Below are positions 17,562 through 26,807 of a DNA stretch of 47,327 bases, piece after piece. A model generated the notes under the pieces. The model was not told where the DNA came from and made no database searches. It saw nothing but the letters and a program-made list of their open reading frames with translations. Origin of the DNA: Clostridiales bacterium (GTDB taxonomy: Bacteria; Bacillota; Clostridia; Caldicoprobacterales; UBA3941); NCBI GenBank assembly GCA_012518395.1, contig JAAYSJ010000168.1:1-47327 (forward strand). Reading direction: 5' to 3'. How positions within the stretch are numbered: position 1 is the stretch's first letter; every line of letters starts with the position of its first letter. The position numbers were made by a program, and so were the translations under genes.

Positions 17562-18857
17562 TTATTTTTCTGTTTTAATAGCTGACATCACTTCGGAATG
17601 AACCCTGCCGGTACCATGACAATGGGGACAATCCTTTAGGAGTTTTGTCGATAGCCTTCCTCTTATCTTTTTCCGGGTCATCTCCACCAGACCCAGGCCT
17701 GTAAAACCCAAGATACTGGTCTTGACCCTATCCTTTTTCAGAGAATGGTTCAAAACTTCCAATACCCTTTCCCTGTTTTTTGCTACATCCATATCTATAA
17801 AATCTATTAGAATTATGCCCCCTATATCCCTAAGCCTTATTTGATGGGCTATTTCCCGAGCAGCCTCTAAATTGGTCTTAAGCACTGTATCCTCCAGATT
17901 CCTGGAGCCCACAAACTTTCCCGTATTAACATCGATCACAGTCAAAGCCTCGGTCGGGTCTATGATAATATAGCCACCGCTCTTTAGCCAGACCTTTCTC
18001 TGAAGTGCCTTTTCTATTTTAGGCTCAATATTATAATACTGGAAGATCCCCTCCTCATGATCAAAGAGTTCCATCTTATCAGCTAACCCGGGGAATAAGA
18101 CATCAGCCAGCTCCATTAATTTATCGTATTCTTCTTTGTCATTAATTATTATCCTGCCCATATCAGGGGAATAGAAATCACGGATTATACGATATATTAT
18201 ACCCTCATCCTGATATAGTGCCCTTGGAACCTTGCCTTTTTGTTCACGAGTTTGGATTTTTCCCCATAGTCGGGATAGAAAATCGATCTCCCATAGGAAA
18301 TCCTCCTCTTTTCTTCCCTTGGCTGCAGTCCGCACTATAAGCCCCATGCCCACTGGTCTTATCTCTTCTGCAATACCCTTTAACCGCTGTCTTTCACCCT
18401 CGTCCTCTATTCTCCTGGATACCCCTATATAATCCACCAAGGGCATCAACACCATATACCTCCCGGGCAAAGTAATCTGAGTAGTCACCCTGGCACCTTT
18501 TGTACCTATTGGTTCCTTGAGAATCTGAACCGTCAGTTCCTGCCCCTTGCTTATCATTCCTCCTATTGATTGGGTTAAGGCATTGTTCTTTGAAATCCCC
18601 TGTTCATCGGAGAACTCAAAAACCCCCCCATCCAGAATGATATCATCTACATATAAAAAGGCGTTCTTTTCAAGACCAATATCAACAAAAGCAGCCTGCA
18701 TCCCGGGAAGCACATTTTCCACCTTACCCCTGTAGACGTTGCCTGTTATCTCCCACTTGCCTTCACCTTCCATGAACAGCTCCACCAGTTCACCATCCTC
18801 TAAAATGGCTACACGGGTCTGGCCATCCCTTACATCTGCTATTATGTCTCTAATCAA
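17562..18857 (-). CDS. rng: Ribonuclease E/G family endoribonuclease
   Basis: 5'-end-sensitive RNase for rRNA processing and mRNA decay. The 431-residue protein has an N-terminal S1-containing region (NVYRGKVENVLPGMQAAFVDIG) and a 5'-sensor region. The DNase I-like catalytic core carries Asp in TVIDVNTGKFVG and LIDFIDMD, and the Zn-link is CPHCHGTGRV near the C-terminus. It is RNase G-like in length with no RNase E scaffold tail. The TTG at 18857 overlaps the upstream TIGR03936 gene by eight bases. This order, followed by rplU/rpmA in many Clostridia, is kept here except that L21/L27 are missing downstream. Confidence 0.94.
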   Translation of the reverse strand: MIRDIIADVRDGQTRVAILEDGELVELFMEGEGKWEITGNVYRGKVENVLPGMQAAFVDIGLEKNAFLYVDDIILDGGVFEFSDEQGISKNNALTQSIGGMISKGQELTVQILKEPIGTKGARVTTQITLPGRYMVLMPLVDYIGVSRRIEDEGERQRLKGIAEEIRPVGMGLIVRTAAKGRKEEDFLWEIDFLSRLWGKIQTREQKGKVPRALYQDEGIIYRIIRDFYSPDMGRIIINDKEEYDKLMELADVLFPGLADKMELFDHEEGIFQYYNIEPKIEKALQRKVWLKSGGYIIIDPTEALTVIDVNTGKFVGSRNLEDTVLKTNLEAAREIAHQIRLRDIGGIILIDFIDMDVAKNRERVLEVLNHSLKKDRVKTSILGFTGLGLVEMTRKKIRGRLSTKLLKDCPHCHGTGRVHSEVMSAIKTEK

Positions 18858-19566
18858 TTTCCTGGCCTCCTCCTAACCCTTTAGGGGATATCCATGCACC
18901 ATTTTTATTAAGATACAGATCTCGGCGATGGATACCCAGATTTAATTCAGGATTTGGCTCTACATTGATAAAATCAAACAAAGCCTCTATTAGGTGCTCT
19001 GGTCTTAAGTTTGCTCTGCTGCCTGTGCTTAAAACAACATCCAAAACGATTTTCTCCTCACTTTGCTCCGTCAATCTTATATTATGAATCATCTTTCTAA
19101 TATCTACCTGATTCCTGCCCCTTTTATTCACTCTGGTAAAGAGTATTTCTCCACGGGACATAAACTTTTGAATCAATTCTACTATATTACGACCCCAAAA
19201 GGGTTTATGAGATAGGCTGATCCGGTATTCTGCCCTTTCAATAAGGCTCATAAGTGATGGAATCTTGGCCTGAAGGGTGACTGCCTCCATAAACCGGATA
19301 CCCAAGGGCAGTTTTTCGTTCATCCTGGTTAAAAATAGCTTGGGATCCATTTCCTTATCCAGATATATATCCATATATTCACCTTCGCTGGTTACGCCTA
19401 CGGCCAGAGCCGAAGCAAAAGACAGCTTTGGATGCGGGCTAAAGCCCTGGCTATAAGCTACAGGAATATCTGCCCTTCTCAAGGTTCGTTGCAATAACCT
19501 CATAAAATCCAAATGAGAAATATATTTTACCCTTTCATCTTTTGTATATCTGGCTATCAATCTCAT
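18850..19566 (-). CDS. TIGR03936 (DUF2344) radical SAM-linked protein
   Basis: A 238-residue protein starting MRLIARYTKDERVKYISHLD. The stretch FMRLLQRTLRRADIPVAYSQGFSPHP is split across residues 20-45 and is characteristic of the TIGR03936/DUF2344 family. The ATG at 19566 overlaps the stop of the radical SAM gene as ATGA, with GAGAGGGG eight bases upstream. The longer frame to 19707 is not supported. The family almost always accompanies TIGR03960 proteins, sometimes as a fusion. Its biochemical role is unestablished; an RNA-modification link is suggested by the rng neighbour. Confidence 0.88.
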   Translation of the reverse strand: MRLIARYTKDERVKYISHLDFMRLLQRTLRRADIPVAYSQGFSPHPKLSFASALAVGVTSEGEYMDIYLDKEMDPKLFLTRMNEKLPLGIRFMEAVTLQAKIPSLMSLIERAEYRISLSHKPFWGRNIVELIQKFMSRGEILFTRVNKRGRNQVDIRKMIHNIRLTEQSEEKIVLDVVLSTGSRANLRPEHLIEALFDFINVEPNPELNLGIHRRDLYLNKNGAWISPKGLGGGQEID

Positions 19567-21404
19567 GGGCATAACCCCTCTCCCAACAAACCAGGGCTGC
19601 ATCCTGTGCATCCCAGCCTGCAATCTTGGGTCAACTCCGCCCTTACGGCTTTTTGATATTCTGCCCAAAGATATTTCTTTGTTACCTTTACATCGATATG
19701 ATCCCATGGGAATATCTCGTCTTTGTCTCTCACTCTGTTGGCATAAAAATGGGGATCCAACCCTTCCTTTTCAAAGGCTGCCATCCAGGCATCAAACTTA
19801 AAATGCTCCGCCCAGCCATCGAATATACAGCCTGATTGCCATGCTCTTATCAATACTTTACCCAACCTTCTGTCGCCCCTGGCAAATACTGCCTCCAACA
19901 GACTGGCACCAGGATCGTTCCATGTATAGGTCACATGCCTGATCCTCAAAACATCCTGTAAAAGTTTTTGCTTATCTGCCAATTCCTCCATGGAGCTTTG
20001 GGCAACCCATTGGAAAGGGGTGAAGGGTTTTGGTACAAAAGAAGAAGTGCTAATACTGATCCTGGGCATGGGTCCCCCTTTGGTTTTTCGGGTATCAAAA
20101 TAGCAATCCTTTATCTTTCGGGCTAAAGTACCGATTTCTTTTAAATCTTCTTCTCTCTCCTCTGGAAGCCCTATCATAAAATAGAATTTTAGCCTTGTCC
20201 ATCCGGACTTAAAAGCATCCTCGGCACTCCTTATGAGATCCCCTTCAGTTATGCCTTTGTTTATCACATCCCGAAGCCTTTGGCTCCCGGCCTCCGGTGC
20301 AAAGGTGAGGCCAGTCTTACGTACCCCCTGAACCTCATGGGTCAAATCCTTAACAAAGGAATCCAGTCTTAGGGAAGGCAGTGACAGGGCAACTCTCTTT
20401 TCTTTGAACCTTATCATCAGTTCTTTTACCAATTCTTCCAGCTGGGAATAATCTCCGGTACTTAAAGAAGATAAAGATATCTCTTCATAGCCGGTATTCT
20501 CTACCAGTTTTTCGGCTAACTCCAAAAGCCTTTGGGGACTTTTCTCGCGCACCGGTCTGTATATCATCCCTGCCTGACAAAAACGGCAGCCCTTTGTACA
20601 GCCCCTGAAAATCTCCAGCATTATCCGGTCGTGTACTATATCCATATATGGCACAATCATGGTTTCAGGGTAAAAAACCTTGTCCAAGTTTTTGACAACC
20701 CTCTTAGAGATTACAGGAGGCACCCCTTTATCTACAGGAAGTACTTCCAATACCCTGCCATCATCGGCATATCTTGCTTCGTAAAACCTGGGCACATAGA
20801 TACCTTTTATATCTGTAGCTTTATATAAAAACTCTGTCCTCTTAAGCCCCTGTTTTTTTCCCTCTGAATATAGATCCAAAAGTTCATGGATCACTTCCTC
20901 GCCTTCTCCCATAACGACCAAATCAAAGAAGTCTGCCATTGGCTCAATATTATATGCACAAGGACCACCGCCTATTATAAGGGGGTGATCCTCATTCCGC
21001 TGTGCCCATGTTAAGGGAATCTGCCCTAGATCCAGCATATTCAGGATATTGGTATAACTCATCTCGTACTGTAGGGTAAAGCCAATTATATCAAAATCCT
21101 TGATAGGATCCTTAGTTTCCAAGGCGAATAGAGGTATATCATATTGGCGCATCAGCTCTTCCATATCAGTCCAGGGAGCAAACACTCTTTCACAATATGA
21201 ATCTTCTCTTTCATTTATAAGGTGATACATGATCTTCATGCCCAAATGGGACATCCCTATCTCATAAATATCGGGAAAAGCAAAGGCGAACCTTATATCT
21301 ACACTATCTATGTTCTTAATAACCATATTTAATTCATTGCCCATATACCGAACAGGTTTTTCCGCCTGTCCCATAAGCCTGTCCAAAAGCTGTTTATCCA
21401 ACAC
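19563..21404 (-). CDS. TIGR03960 radical SAM protein with B12-binding-like domain
   Basis: A 613-residue protein of the B12-binding-domain radical SAM superfamily. The N-terminal part (about 1-240) has the cobalamin-domain-like fold with FAFPDIYEIGMSHLG and a G-G-G-P loop (IIGGGPCAYN). The radical SAM cluster motif is C269-Cx3-C273-Cx2-C276 in RGCTKGCRFCQAG. The end has paired cysteines (DCRLGCTGC), a possible extra iron-sulfur site. A GTG start at 21404 is preceded by AGGAGG. It is translationally coupled to TIGR03936 and rng, and the substrate is unknown. Confidence 0.9.
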   Translation of the reverse strand: MLDKQLLDRLMGQAEKPVRYMGNELNMVIKNIDSVDIRFAFAFPDIYEIGMSHLGMKIMYHLINEREDSYCERVFAPWTDMEELMRQYDIPLFALETKDPIKDFDIIGFTLQYEMSYTNILNMLDLGQIPLTWAQRNEDHPLIIGGGPCAYNIEPMADFFDLVVMGEGEEVIHELLDLYSEGKKQGLKRTEFLYKATDIKGIYVPRFYEARYADDGRVLEVLPVDKGVPPVISKRVVKNLDKVFYPETMIVPYMDIVHDRIMLEIFRGCTKGCRFCQAGMIYRPVREKSPQRLLELAEKLVENTGYEEISLSSLSTGDYSQLEELVKELMIRFKEKRVALSLPSLRLDSFVKDLTHEVQGVRKTGLTFAPEAGSQRLRDVINKGITEGDLIRSAEDAFKSGWTRLKFYFMIGLPEEREEDLKEIGTLARKIKDCYFDTRKTKGGPMPRISISTSSFVPKPFTPFQWVAQSSMEELADKQKLLQDVLRIRHVTYTWNDPGASLLEAVFARGDRRLGKVLIRAWQSGCIFDGWAEHFKFDAWMAAFEKEGLDPHFYANRVRDKDEIFPWDHIDVKVTKKYLWAEYQKAVRAELTQDCRLGCTGCSPGLLGEGLCP

Positions 21405-21478
21405 ACAGCCTCCTTTATCTTCAGTAAGAATAAAATTGTCCAGTGACTGACCCCGATATTACACCAAAACGGTGATTT

Positions 21479-22348
21479 CTACAGCAGTCTCCCCACCTTA
21501 AAGTCCGCCCCGTAATCCACCATACCGTTTAGAATTTCTGTTTCGTCTAAATAACCCCATACCCTGAGGCTATGATCTACTACCTTTATAAAATGGTATC
21601 TGTGGGGTGCGAATCTTTTCATCACCTCTTTTAAGGGGATATCATAGAGGACAATAAGCTCTCTGGTATAGAGCAACCCCTCCTTTGACAAGATATCCTT
21701 TTTAAAGGTGACGCCCCGTATAGAGGTGTAGGGGGCAGTGCGATTTTCTTTAACAGCAGAATATGCGATAAAGCCTGCCAAAACAAAAAAGCTGGGGTTA
21801 TAGACTCTTAAATAAAAGGCATACAGACCCGTCATAATAAGGAACAGAGCCAATATAAAACCACCGTAAGCGGCCACTTTGGTAGCCTTTCTCAGACCAA
21901 TCTCCCTTGCAAGGATTGCCCTTAAGACCCGCCCGCCGTCCAAAGGCAATGCAGGTAGCAAATTAAAACCCGCCAATCCCAGGTTCACCCTGGTAAAAAT
22001 AACGTTTCCCCTAGAAGCTATAAGCCCCATATTCTGAAGAGCCGAGGAACCAAGGAGCAATAAGATATTAGCCGCCGGCCCTGCAAGGGCAATATATATT
22101 TCGTTAATTGGGTTTAATTCAAATACATTCTCTATCCTGACAGCCCCGCCAAAAGGCAAGAGTTCGATCTCGCCCACCTTCATCTTTAGAGCCTTTGCCA
22201 CAAGAACATGAGCCGTTTCATGAGCCATAAATACAAAAAAGATCATGGCGACCTCGGCTCCCCTGCCTAATATAACGGCAAGAACAACGAGAACTACCAG
22301 GATTATACTAACATTGATATCTACCCCAAACAGAGTCCCGATCTTCAT
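21479..22348 (-). CDS. spoIVFB: Intramembrane M50 metalloprotease, SpoIVFB-like
   Basis: Site-2-type protease that in sporulating Firmicutes cleaves pro-sigma-K in the mother-cell membrane around the forespore. The 289-residue protein has several membrane helices, the zinc motif HETAH (H43, H47), and the second ligand motif in NLLPALPLDGGR (D137). A C-terminal CBS-like cytoplasmic tail follows. The ATG is at 22348. It lies 24 bases after a SpoIVFA-like gene, the usual arrangement. The gene is evidence that the organism makes endospores; its precise substrate is inferred. Confidence 0.88.
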   Translation of the reverse strand: MKIGTLFGVDINVSIILVVLVVLAVILGRGAEVAMIFFVFMAHETAHVLVAKALKMKVGEIELLPFGGAVRIENVFELNPINEIYIALAGPAANILLLLGSSALQNMGLIASRGNVIFTRVNLGLAGFNLLPALPLDGGRVLRAILAREIGLRKATKVAAYGGFILALFLIMTGLYAFYLRVYNPSFFVLAGFIAYSAVKENRTAPYTSIRGVTFKKDILSKEGLLYTRELIVLYDIPLKEVMKRFAPHRYHFIKVVDHSLRVWGYLDETEILNGMVDYGADFKVGRLL

Positions 22349-22372
22349 AATTCTTTTTCAGTAATACTCATT

Positions 22373-23092
22373 TTATTTACCTGTTTCTATGAAGTCAAGG
22401 GGATCGGCAGCTGTACCCTTCACCAATGATTGAAAATGAAGAATATAGTCTCCCTCCCGATTTCTGCCCATTGTGCCTATTTTATCCCCGCCAGCCACAT
22501 TGTCACCGACATTCACAGCTAATTGGGAACAACCCTCATAGGCAGTGACTACATCGCCCTCATGACTAATTCTAATATACTTTCCCCTATCCTTATCATC
22601 ACCGGAGGCTACCACTATACCCCCGGCAACAGCGTAGATATTCCCATTATCAGTTCCTTTTATATCAATACCGGGATTATTTTTACTAAATCGACGGATT
22701 ACTCTACCTTCAGCAGGAATCATAAAGGTAAGCCTAAAATCCTTATCCTCCACTGGGAACTCCTCGTGTTGCTGCCCAAATGCAGTTATAGATTCAGGCA
22801 GGTAATCCTTCACAAACTTCAGTTTTCCCAGGGTCTCGTCCATATTTATATCATTTTCTATGGTATTCTTTATATAACCTATTGCATTCTGGGTAAAATC
22901 AGTATCAATAGCCCTCAATATGAGTACAATCACTGCTATAATAACTGAAATAATTATCTTTCGTAAAAGGGATGTGGTTTTTTGGGTTTCGTCCTTCTTT
23001 TGACCGAATCCTTCCCTGTATACATTGCTCCTGGGTCTGACAATAGGAACAGGCAGATCAAGGGGAAGCCTATCCGGGTTTGCTTTTTTCAT
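22373..23092 (-). CDS. spoIVFA: SpoIVFA-like M23-fold protein, degenerate
   Basis: Expected to hold SpoIVFB inactive until signalled. The 239-residue protein has a basic, proline-rich N-terminus. One membrane helix follows (about residues 45-62), then a linker and a LytM/M23-type barrel in the last 110 residues (RVIRRFSKNNPGIDI, YAVAGGIVVASGDDKDRGKY, VGDNVAGGDKIGTMG). The zinc-ligand positions of active M23 enzymes are altered (NPGID in place of HxGxD, HFQ in place of HxH). It is thus probably catalytically inactive, as for SpoIVFA. A GAG-rich site precedes the ATG. Confidence 0.78.
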   Translation of the reverse strand: MKKANPDRLPLDLPVPIVRPRSNVYREGFGQKKDETQKTTSLLRKIIISVIIAVIVLILRAIDTDFTQNAIGYIKNTIENDINMDETLGKLKFVKDYLPESITAFGQQHEEFPVEDKDFRLTFMIPAEGRVIRRFSKNNPGIDIKGTDNGNIYAVAGGIVVASGDDKDRGKYIRISHEGDVVTAYEGCSQLAVNVGDNVAGGDKIGTMGRNREGDYILHFQSLVKGTAADPLDFIETGK

Positions 23093-23163
23093 CTCGCCTT
23101 ATCCCCCTTTACATACATATATACTAACTATATTGTAAAGGGAAAGATATTATTACCTATATA

Positions 23164-23574
23164 TTATACTTCCTCGTCTGGATTGACGATCAGCCGCCAA
23201 TCCAGATCCCCCCTTTCCAAGGCTTTAATCATAACCTCTGCTGTGGCCATATTGGTAGCCAAAGGAATATTGTGTACATCACATAAACGCAAAAGTGCAT
23301 TTATATCCGGCTCATGGGGCTGAGCTGTCAATGGATCTCTCATAAAGATGACTAGATCCATCCGATTATAGGCTACGATTGAACCTATTTGCTGATCCCC
23401 ACCCATAGGCCCGGATAAAAACCTATGTATATTCATACCGGTTGCTTCAGCTATGAGCCTTCCGGTAGTACCCGTAGCATATAACTTATGCTTTTCCAGA
23501 ATCGATTGATAGGCTATGGAAAAGTTTACTATATCGTCCTTTTTCTTATCATGAGCTATTAAAGCTATATTCAT
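23164..23574 (-). CDS. mgsA: Methylglyoxal synthase
   Basis: Converts dihydroxyacetone phosphate to methylglyoxal and phosphate, a bypass that restores phosphate when sugar phosphates build up. The 136-residue protein has [12 protein letters not shown] at the start, the phosphate loop [19 protein letters not shown] with catalytic Asp, and HEPD in [16 protein letters not shown]. Length fits the family. It directly follows rodA (nine bases), as in many Clostridia. Confidence 0.95.
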   Translation of the reverse strand: MNIALIAHDKKKDDIVNFSIAYQSILEKHKLYATGTTGRLIAEATGMNIHRFLSGPMGGDQQIGSIVAYNRMDLVIFMRDPLTAQPHEPDINALLRLCDVHNIPLATNMATAEVMIKALERGDLDWRLIVNPDEEV

Positions 23575-23582
23575 ATTTTCTC

Positions 23583-24731
23583 CTAAAACTGTATTTTTTG
23601 TCGTCTCATACCGACATTCAGCACTAGCCCCAAAGCTATCATATTAGTCCACATGAAACTTCCCCCATAGCTTAAAAAGGGAAGAGGTATACCAGACACG
23701 GGCATAATACCCATAGTCATCCCCATATTCTCAAAAATATGGGCCACTTGCATACATACTACGCCTATAACCAGTAATTGACCAAAAACATCCTTGGCTC
23801 TTCTTGCTATTTGAATAGAACGTATAATAACGACAGCATATAGCATTATTATAGTGAATCCACCAATAAAGCCCAAGGATTCAACAATAACGGAGTAGAT
23901 AAAATCTGTATGGGGCTCGGGCAGATAGTCCAGCTGACTCAGAGTGTTTCCGATCAAGAGGCTCTTCCCTTTTAACCTGCCAGACCCAATAGTCATAATT
24001 GATTGGATAACATTGTATCCCTTCCCCATAGGGTCAAGCCCAGGATTGAGAAATACCAACACACGGTGCTTTTGCTCCTCGGTAAAAACTTTAAGCCACA
24101 TTATTGGGGCTATAATGCCACCGACCCCTACAAAACTAAATATCCATTTATAATTTATTCCGGCAGCAAATAACATACCGAACATTATAACCATAAGAAC
24201 CGCAGCGGTCCCAAAGTCGTTCAAAATCACAAATACAAAGGGAAGGGTAAAGGCTCCAATAGCCAGGGCATATTCCCTAAAGCCTTTTTCGCCCTTTTTC
24301 TCCTCGTCTTCCCCTTTGGATAAAATTTTTGCACCTGTCAATATAACTGCCAGCTTGGCAAATTCCGGGGGTTGTAAAGTAAAGGGGCCGATAGCTATCC
24401 ACCTTTGAGCCTGCCCCCTGGCCTTCCCTGCTACTTCTACAACAATAAGAAGCCCTATAACCACCCAATAAAAAAAGTAGGAATAATCCCCCAGGGTATT
24501 ATAATCAAAGCTAATCACCGCCATCAATAATGCTAAACCCAAAGCCAACCATATTAGCTGGAGCTTTACATGCCTTAGGTTAAAGCTTTTTATAGCGTCT
24601 ATTATACTATTGCCACCCTCGGTAGGTAATCGCTTTGCTGCCCCTATTCCAAATACACCTATAGCCACCAACAGCAAGACAGCCAGTAAAAGTATATAAT
24701 CAAAATTCTTAATCAGCCTTTTATCAAACAT
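23583..24731 (-). CDS. rodA: RodA, SEDS peptidoglycan glycosyltransferase
   Basis: Polymerises lipid II for lateral wall growth together with PBP2. The 382-residue protein has about ten membrane helices. The SEDS-family motif is [18 protein letters not shown], and the C-terminal [10 protein letters not shown] matches the SEDS signature. It belongs to the RodA rather than the FtsW branch by its place beside mgsA, minE and the mrdA operon. The ATG at 24731 follows GGAGGAAAG. It has its own promoter-like sequence after the min operon terminator. Confidence 0.93.
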   Translation of the reverse strand: MFDKRLIKNFDYILLLAVLLLVAIGVFGIGAAKRLPTEGGNSIIDAIKSFNLRHVKLQLIWLALGLALLMAVISFDYNTLGDYSYFFYWVVIGLLIVVEVAGKARGQAQRWIAIGPFTLQPPEFAKLAVILTGAKILSKGEDEEKKGEKGFREYALAIGAFTLPFVFVILNDFGTAAVLMVIMFGMLFAAGINYKWIFSFVGVGGIIAPIMWLKVFTEEQKHRVLVFLNPGLDPMGKGYNVIQSIMTIGSGRLKGKSLLIGNTLSQLDYLPEPHTDFIYSVIVESLGFIGGFTIIMLYAVVIIRSIQIARRAKDVFGQLLVIGVVCMQVAHIFENMGMTMGIMPVSGIPLPFLSYGGSFMWTNMIALGLVLNVGMRRQKIQF

Positions 24732-24793
24732 CTTTCCTCCAGTATAAAATATACCTGTTTATATATAAAGGAATGCCTCTGTACCAAGTATTT

Positions 24794-24822
24794 ATTATAC
24801 CATACCATATAGATCATTAGAA
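24794..24822 (-). promoter_or_regulatory. Putative rodA-mgsA promoter (extended -10)
   Basis: On the minus strand, TTCTAA (24817-24822) and TATAAT (24794-24799) are 17 bases apart. TGG before TATAAT makes an extended -10. A second weaker pair (TTGGTA at 24782-24787, TATATA at 24760-24765, spacer 16) lies downstream. Confidence 0.45.
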
Positions 24823-24837
24823 GTGGAAGGAAATGAA

Positions 24838-24876
24838 AAAGAAGCAAATCCCCCATATTTTAAGGCTTGCCTCTTT
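24838..24876 (-). terminator. Terminator of the min operon
   Basis: On the minus strand AAAGAGGCAA pairs with TTGCTTCTTT (one G-U pair) across a 19-base loop. It is followed directly by TTCATTT. It lies 27 bases past the minE stop. Confidence 0.5.
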
Positions 24877-24902
24877 ATGCTTGAAATTATGATACATCAA
24901 GT

Positions 24903-25193
24903 TCAACGATCATTTTTGCCAATCTTTTTCATCCTCTTAATGGGGATATTAGCAACCAATGTAGAGGTATAATCATTTTCCCCGTCTTGGACTTTTGTTA
25001 TACGAACATCCATTTCGTCAGCATCAAATTCAATATAACTGGATATGACCTTAATCATATCTTCCTTTATCGTATCTAAAAACATGGGAGAGACATTAGC
25101 CCTGTCATGTATCAATACCAGCTTTAGCCGCTCTTTAGCAATGTTTTTACTTTTACTTTCTTCTTTTCCAAAAAATCTGAAAAAATCAAACAT
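24903..25193 (-). CDS. minE: Cell division topological specificity factor MinE
   Basis: Stimulates MinD ATPase and drives Min oscillation. The 96-residue protein begins MFDFFRFFG (membrane-targeting N-terminus) and has KERLKLVLIHDRANVSP (MinD-contact helix/strand region). The C-terminal dimerisation domain ends near VANIPIKRM. Length is normal for MinE. The ATG at 25193 follows a run of nine G residues plus AG, which serves as its ribosome-binding site. Having MinE implies a Gram-negative-style oscillating Min system, as in several Clostridia, rather than DivIVA/MinJ anchoring alone. Confidence 0.94.
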   Translation of the reverse strand: MFDFFRFFGKEESKSKNIAKERLKLVLIHDRANVSPMFLDTIKEDMIKVISSYIEFDADEMDVRITKVQDGENDYTSTLVANIPIKRMKKIGKNDR

Positions 25194-25219
25194 ATTTTCT
25201 CCCCCCCCCAGTCTATATG

Positions 25220-26020
25220 TTAGTTTCCTGCTATCCCGAATAGCCTCTTGAGCCGACCCACAAATGTATTTCCGGCACCTAAATCCAACAAGGGTACCTC
25301 TTCGCCCATTACTCTCTTGGCTACGTTTCTATATGCCTTTCCTGCCAAGGAATTGCTGTTTGCTACAGCGGGTTCTCCTCTATTTGTGGATACAACGATA
25401 TTTTCATCATCAGGTACGACCCCTATCAGGTCTATCCCTAAAATATCAATTGTATCTTCTACATTCATCATATCCCCCCGCTTTACCATATCGATACGCA
25501 AACGGTTGATTAACAGATCGGGATAGGGCATCCCATGAGAAGCCAGCAATCCGATTATCCTGTCAGCATCCCTGACAGCCGAGACTTCGGGAATAGTAAC
25601 TATTATTGCCTTATTGGCTCCCACTATTGCATTTTTAAACCCCTGTTCAATGCCGGCAGGGCAATCTATAAGTATGTAGTCATAAAGTTCTTTTAGTTCT
25701 TTGCACAGATCCTGCATCTGCTTAGGCGAAATGGCATCCTTATCTCTGGTCTGGGCTGCAGGCAGTAGATAGAGCCCCTCAAATCTTTTATCCCTCACCA
25801 AAGCCTGTTTTAATCTGCAAGTACCTTCCACCACATCTACTATATCATAAACAATGCGATTTTCCAGACCTAATACTACATCAAGATTGCGGAGGCCAAT
25901 ATCCGCATCCATAAGTACAACCTTTTTGCCTTCCATAGCTAAGGCAGCCCCGATGTTAGCAGTGGTTGTAGTCTTGCCTACACCCCCCTTGCCGGATGTT
26001 ATTACATATACCTCTCCCAT
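25220..26020 (-). CDS. minD: Septum site-determining ATPase MinD
   Basis: Membrane-bound ATPase that recruits MinC. In 266 residues it has the deviant Walker A SGKGGVGKTTTTANIG (signature lysine K11, K16), switch I DADIGLRNLDVVLGLE, and Walker B-like ILIDCPAG. The C-terminal amphipathic helix VGRLKRLFGIAG serves for membrane attachment. The ATG at 26020 follows AGGAGGGGG. It lies between minC (37 bases) and minE (26 bases). Confidence 0.97.
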   Translation of the reverse strand: MGEVYVITSGKGGVGKTTTTANIGAALAMEGKKVVLMDADIGLRNLDVVLGLENRIVYDIVDVVEGTCRLKQALVRDKRFEGLYLLPAAQTRDKDAISPKQMQDLCKELKELYDYILIDCPAGIEQGFKNAIVGANKAIIVTIPEVSAVRDADRIIGLLASHGMPYPDLLINRLRIDMVKRGDMMNVEDTIDILGIDLIGVVPDDENIVVSTNRGEPAVANSNSLAGKAYRNVAKRVMGEEVPLLDLGAGNTFVGRLKRLFGIAGN

Positions 26021-26057
26021 ATCAAATCCCCCTCCTGTTGCCGATTATAAGCAAGAA

Positions 26058-26705
26058 TCAATATTTTATCTTTCCCGGCGTATAAGGCTCAATGAGCATA
26101 CCGCCGTCTTTTATATAAGCGATCTCCGGGTATTGGGGTCTCTCAGTTTCATCCTCCGGTGAACGGGTGATAATACTACCGATGCGAAGCTGAGTAGGCT
26201 GTAGAAACAAGGCTATTACCACAGCGTCCATATCACCGGCGGCGCCAGCATGAGCCATTCCCCTCAAATTGCCAAGAACTATAATGTTGCCCCCGGCCAC
26301 TACTTCAGCCCCCGGGTTAACATCACCCATTACGATGATGTTGCCTTTATAATCTACCCTTTGGCCGTTTCTGAGGGTTCCCCTGAAAAATCTGGCCATA
26401 CCCTCTTCTGTACCGTAACTGGCGATGTTTTTGATCTGAGCCTCTTCCTTAATGGACTGCTCGGTAAACTCTACTTTACCCAATCTTATATGCTCGGCAA
26501 TATAGTTTAAAAGATCCCTTTTTTCATTACCACTGAACTCCCTGCCGCTAAAAGCTAAATTGACTTCCGTGTCCCTATAAAACCCTTTGCCTGAGTCCAG
26601 TTTTTTTTTGATCTCATCTTTCAAAATATCTATATCCAGCCCGGGCTCAATATAGATCCCCAGACCACCTAATATACCCTTAAATGAAACCCTATTTCCT
26701 TTCAC
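26058..26705 (-). CDS. minC: Septum site-determining protein MinC
   Basis: FtsZ polymerisation inhibitor. The MinC_N domain begins VKGNRVSFKGILGGLGIYIE. The C-terminal beta-helix carries VMGDVNPGAEVVAGGNIIVLG and the MinD-binding RGMAHAGAAGD and PTQLRIG. I chose the GTG at 26705 because it matches the start of known MinC proteins (about 215-230 residues) and has AAAGGGG eight bases upstream. A TTG at 26795, 12 bases after the mrdA stop, would add 30 hydrophobic residues not expected in the family. It is co-transcribed with mrdA and minDE. Confidence 0.88.
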   Translation of the reverse strand: MKGNRVSFKGILGGLGIYIEPGLDIDILKDEIKKKLDSGKGFYRDTEVNLAFSGREFSGNEKRDLLNYIAEHIRLGKVEFTEQSIKEEAQIKNIASYGTEEGMARFFRGTLRNGQRVDYKGNIIVMGDVNPGAEVVAGGNIIVLGNLRGMAHAGAAGDMDAVVIALFLQPTQLRIGSIITRSPEDETERPQYPEIAYIKDGGMLIEPYTPGKIKY

Positions 26706-26807
26706 CTGACTAGCCCCTTTGAGAAAAGTCTTTATAAACGATTTTACTAAGACTATATTCGTCAAATTACCTGAAAATCCTTTAATATTCTTCAATAATT
26801 ATAATTC

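Noticed and set aside
26706-26795. 30-residue N-terminal extension of MinC from a TTG start
   Set aside because: MinC family starts align with the GTG at 26705, which has a better ribosome-binding site.
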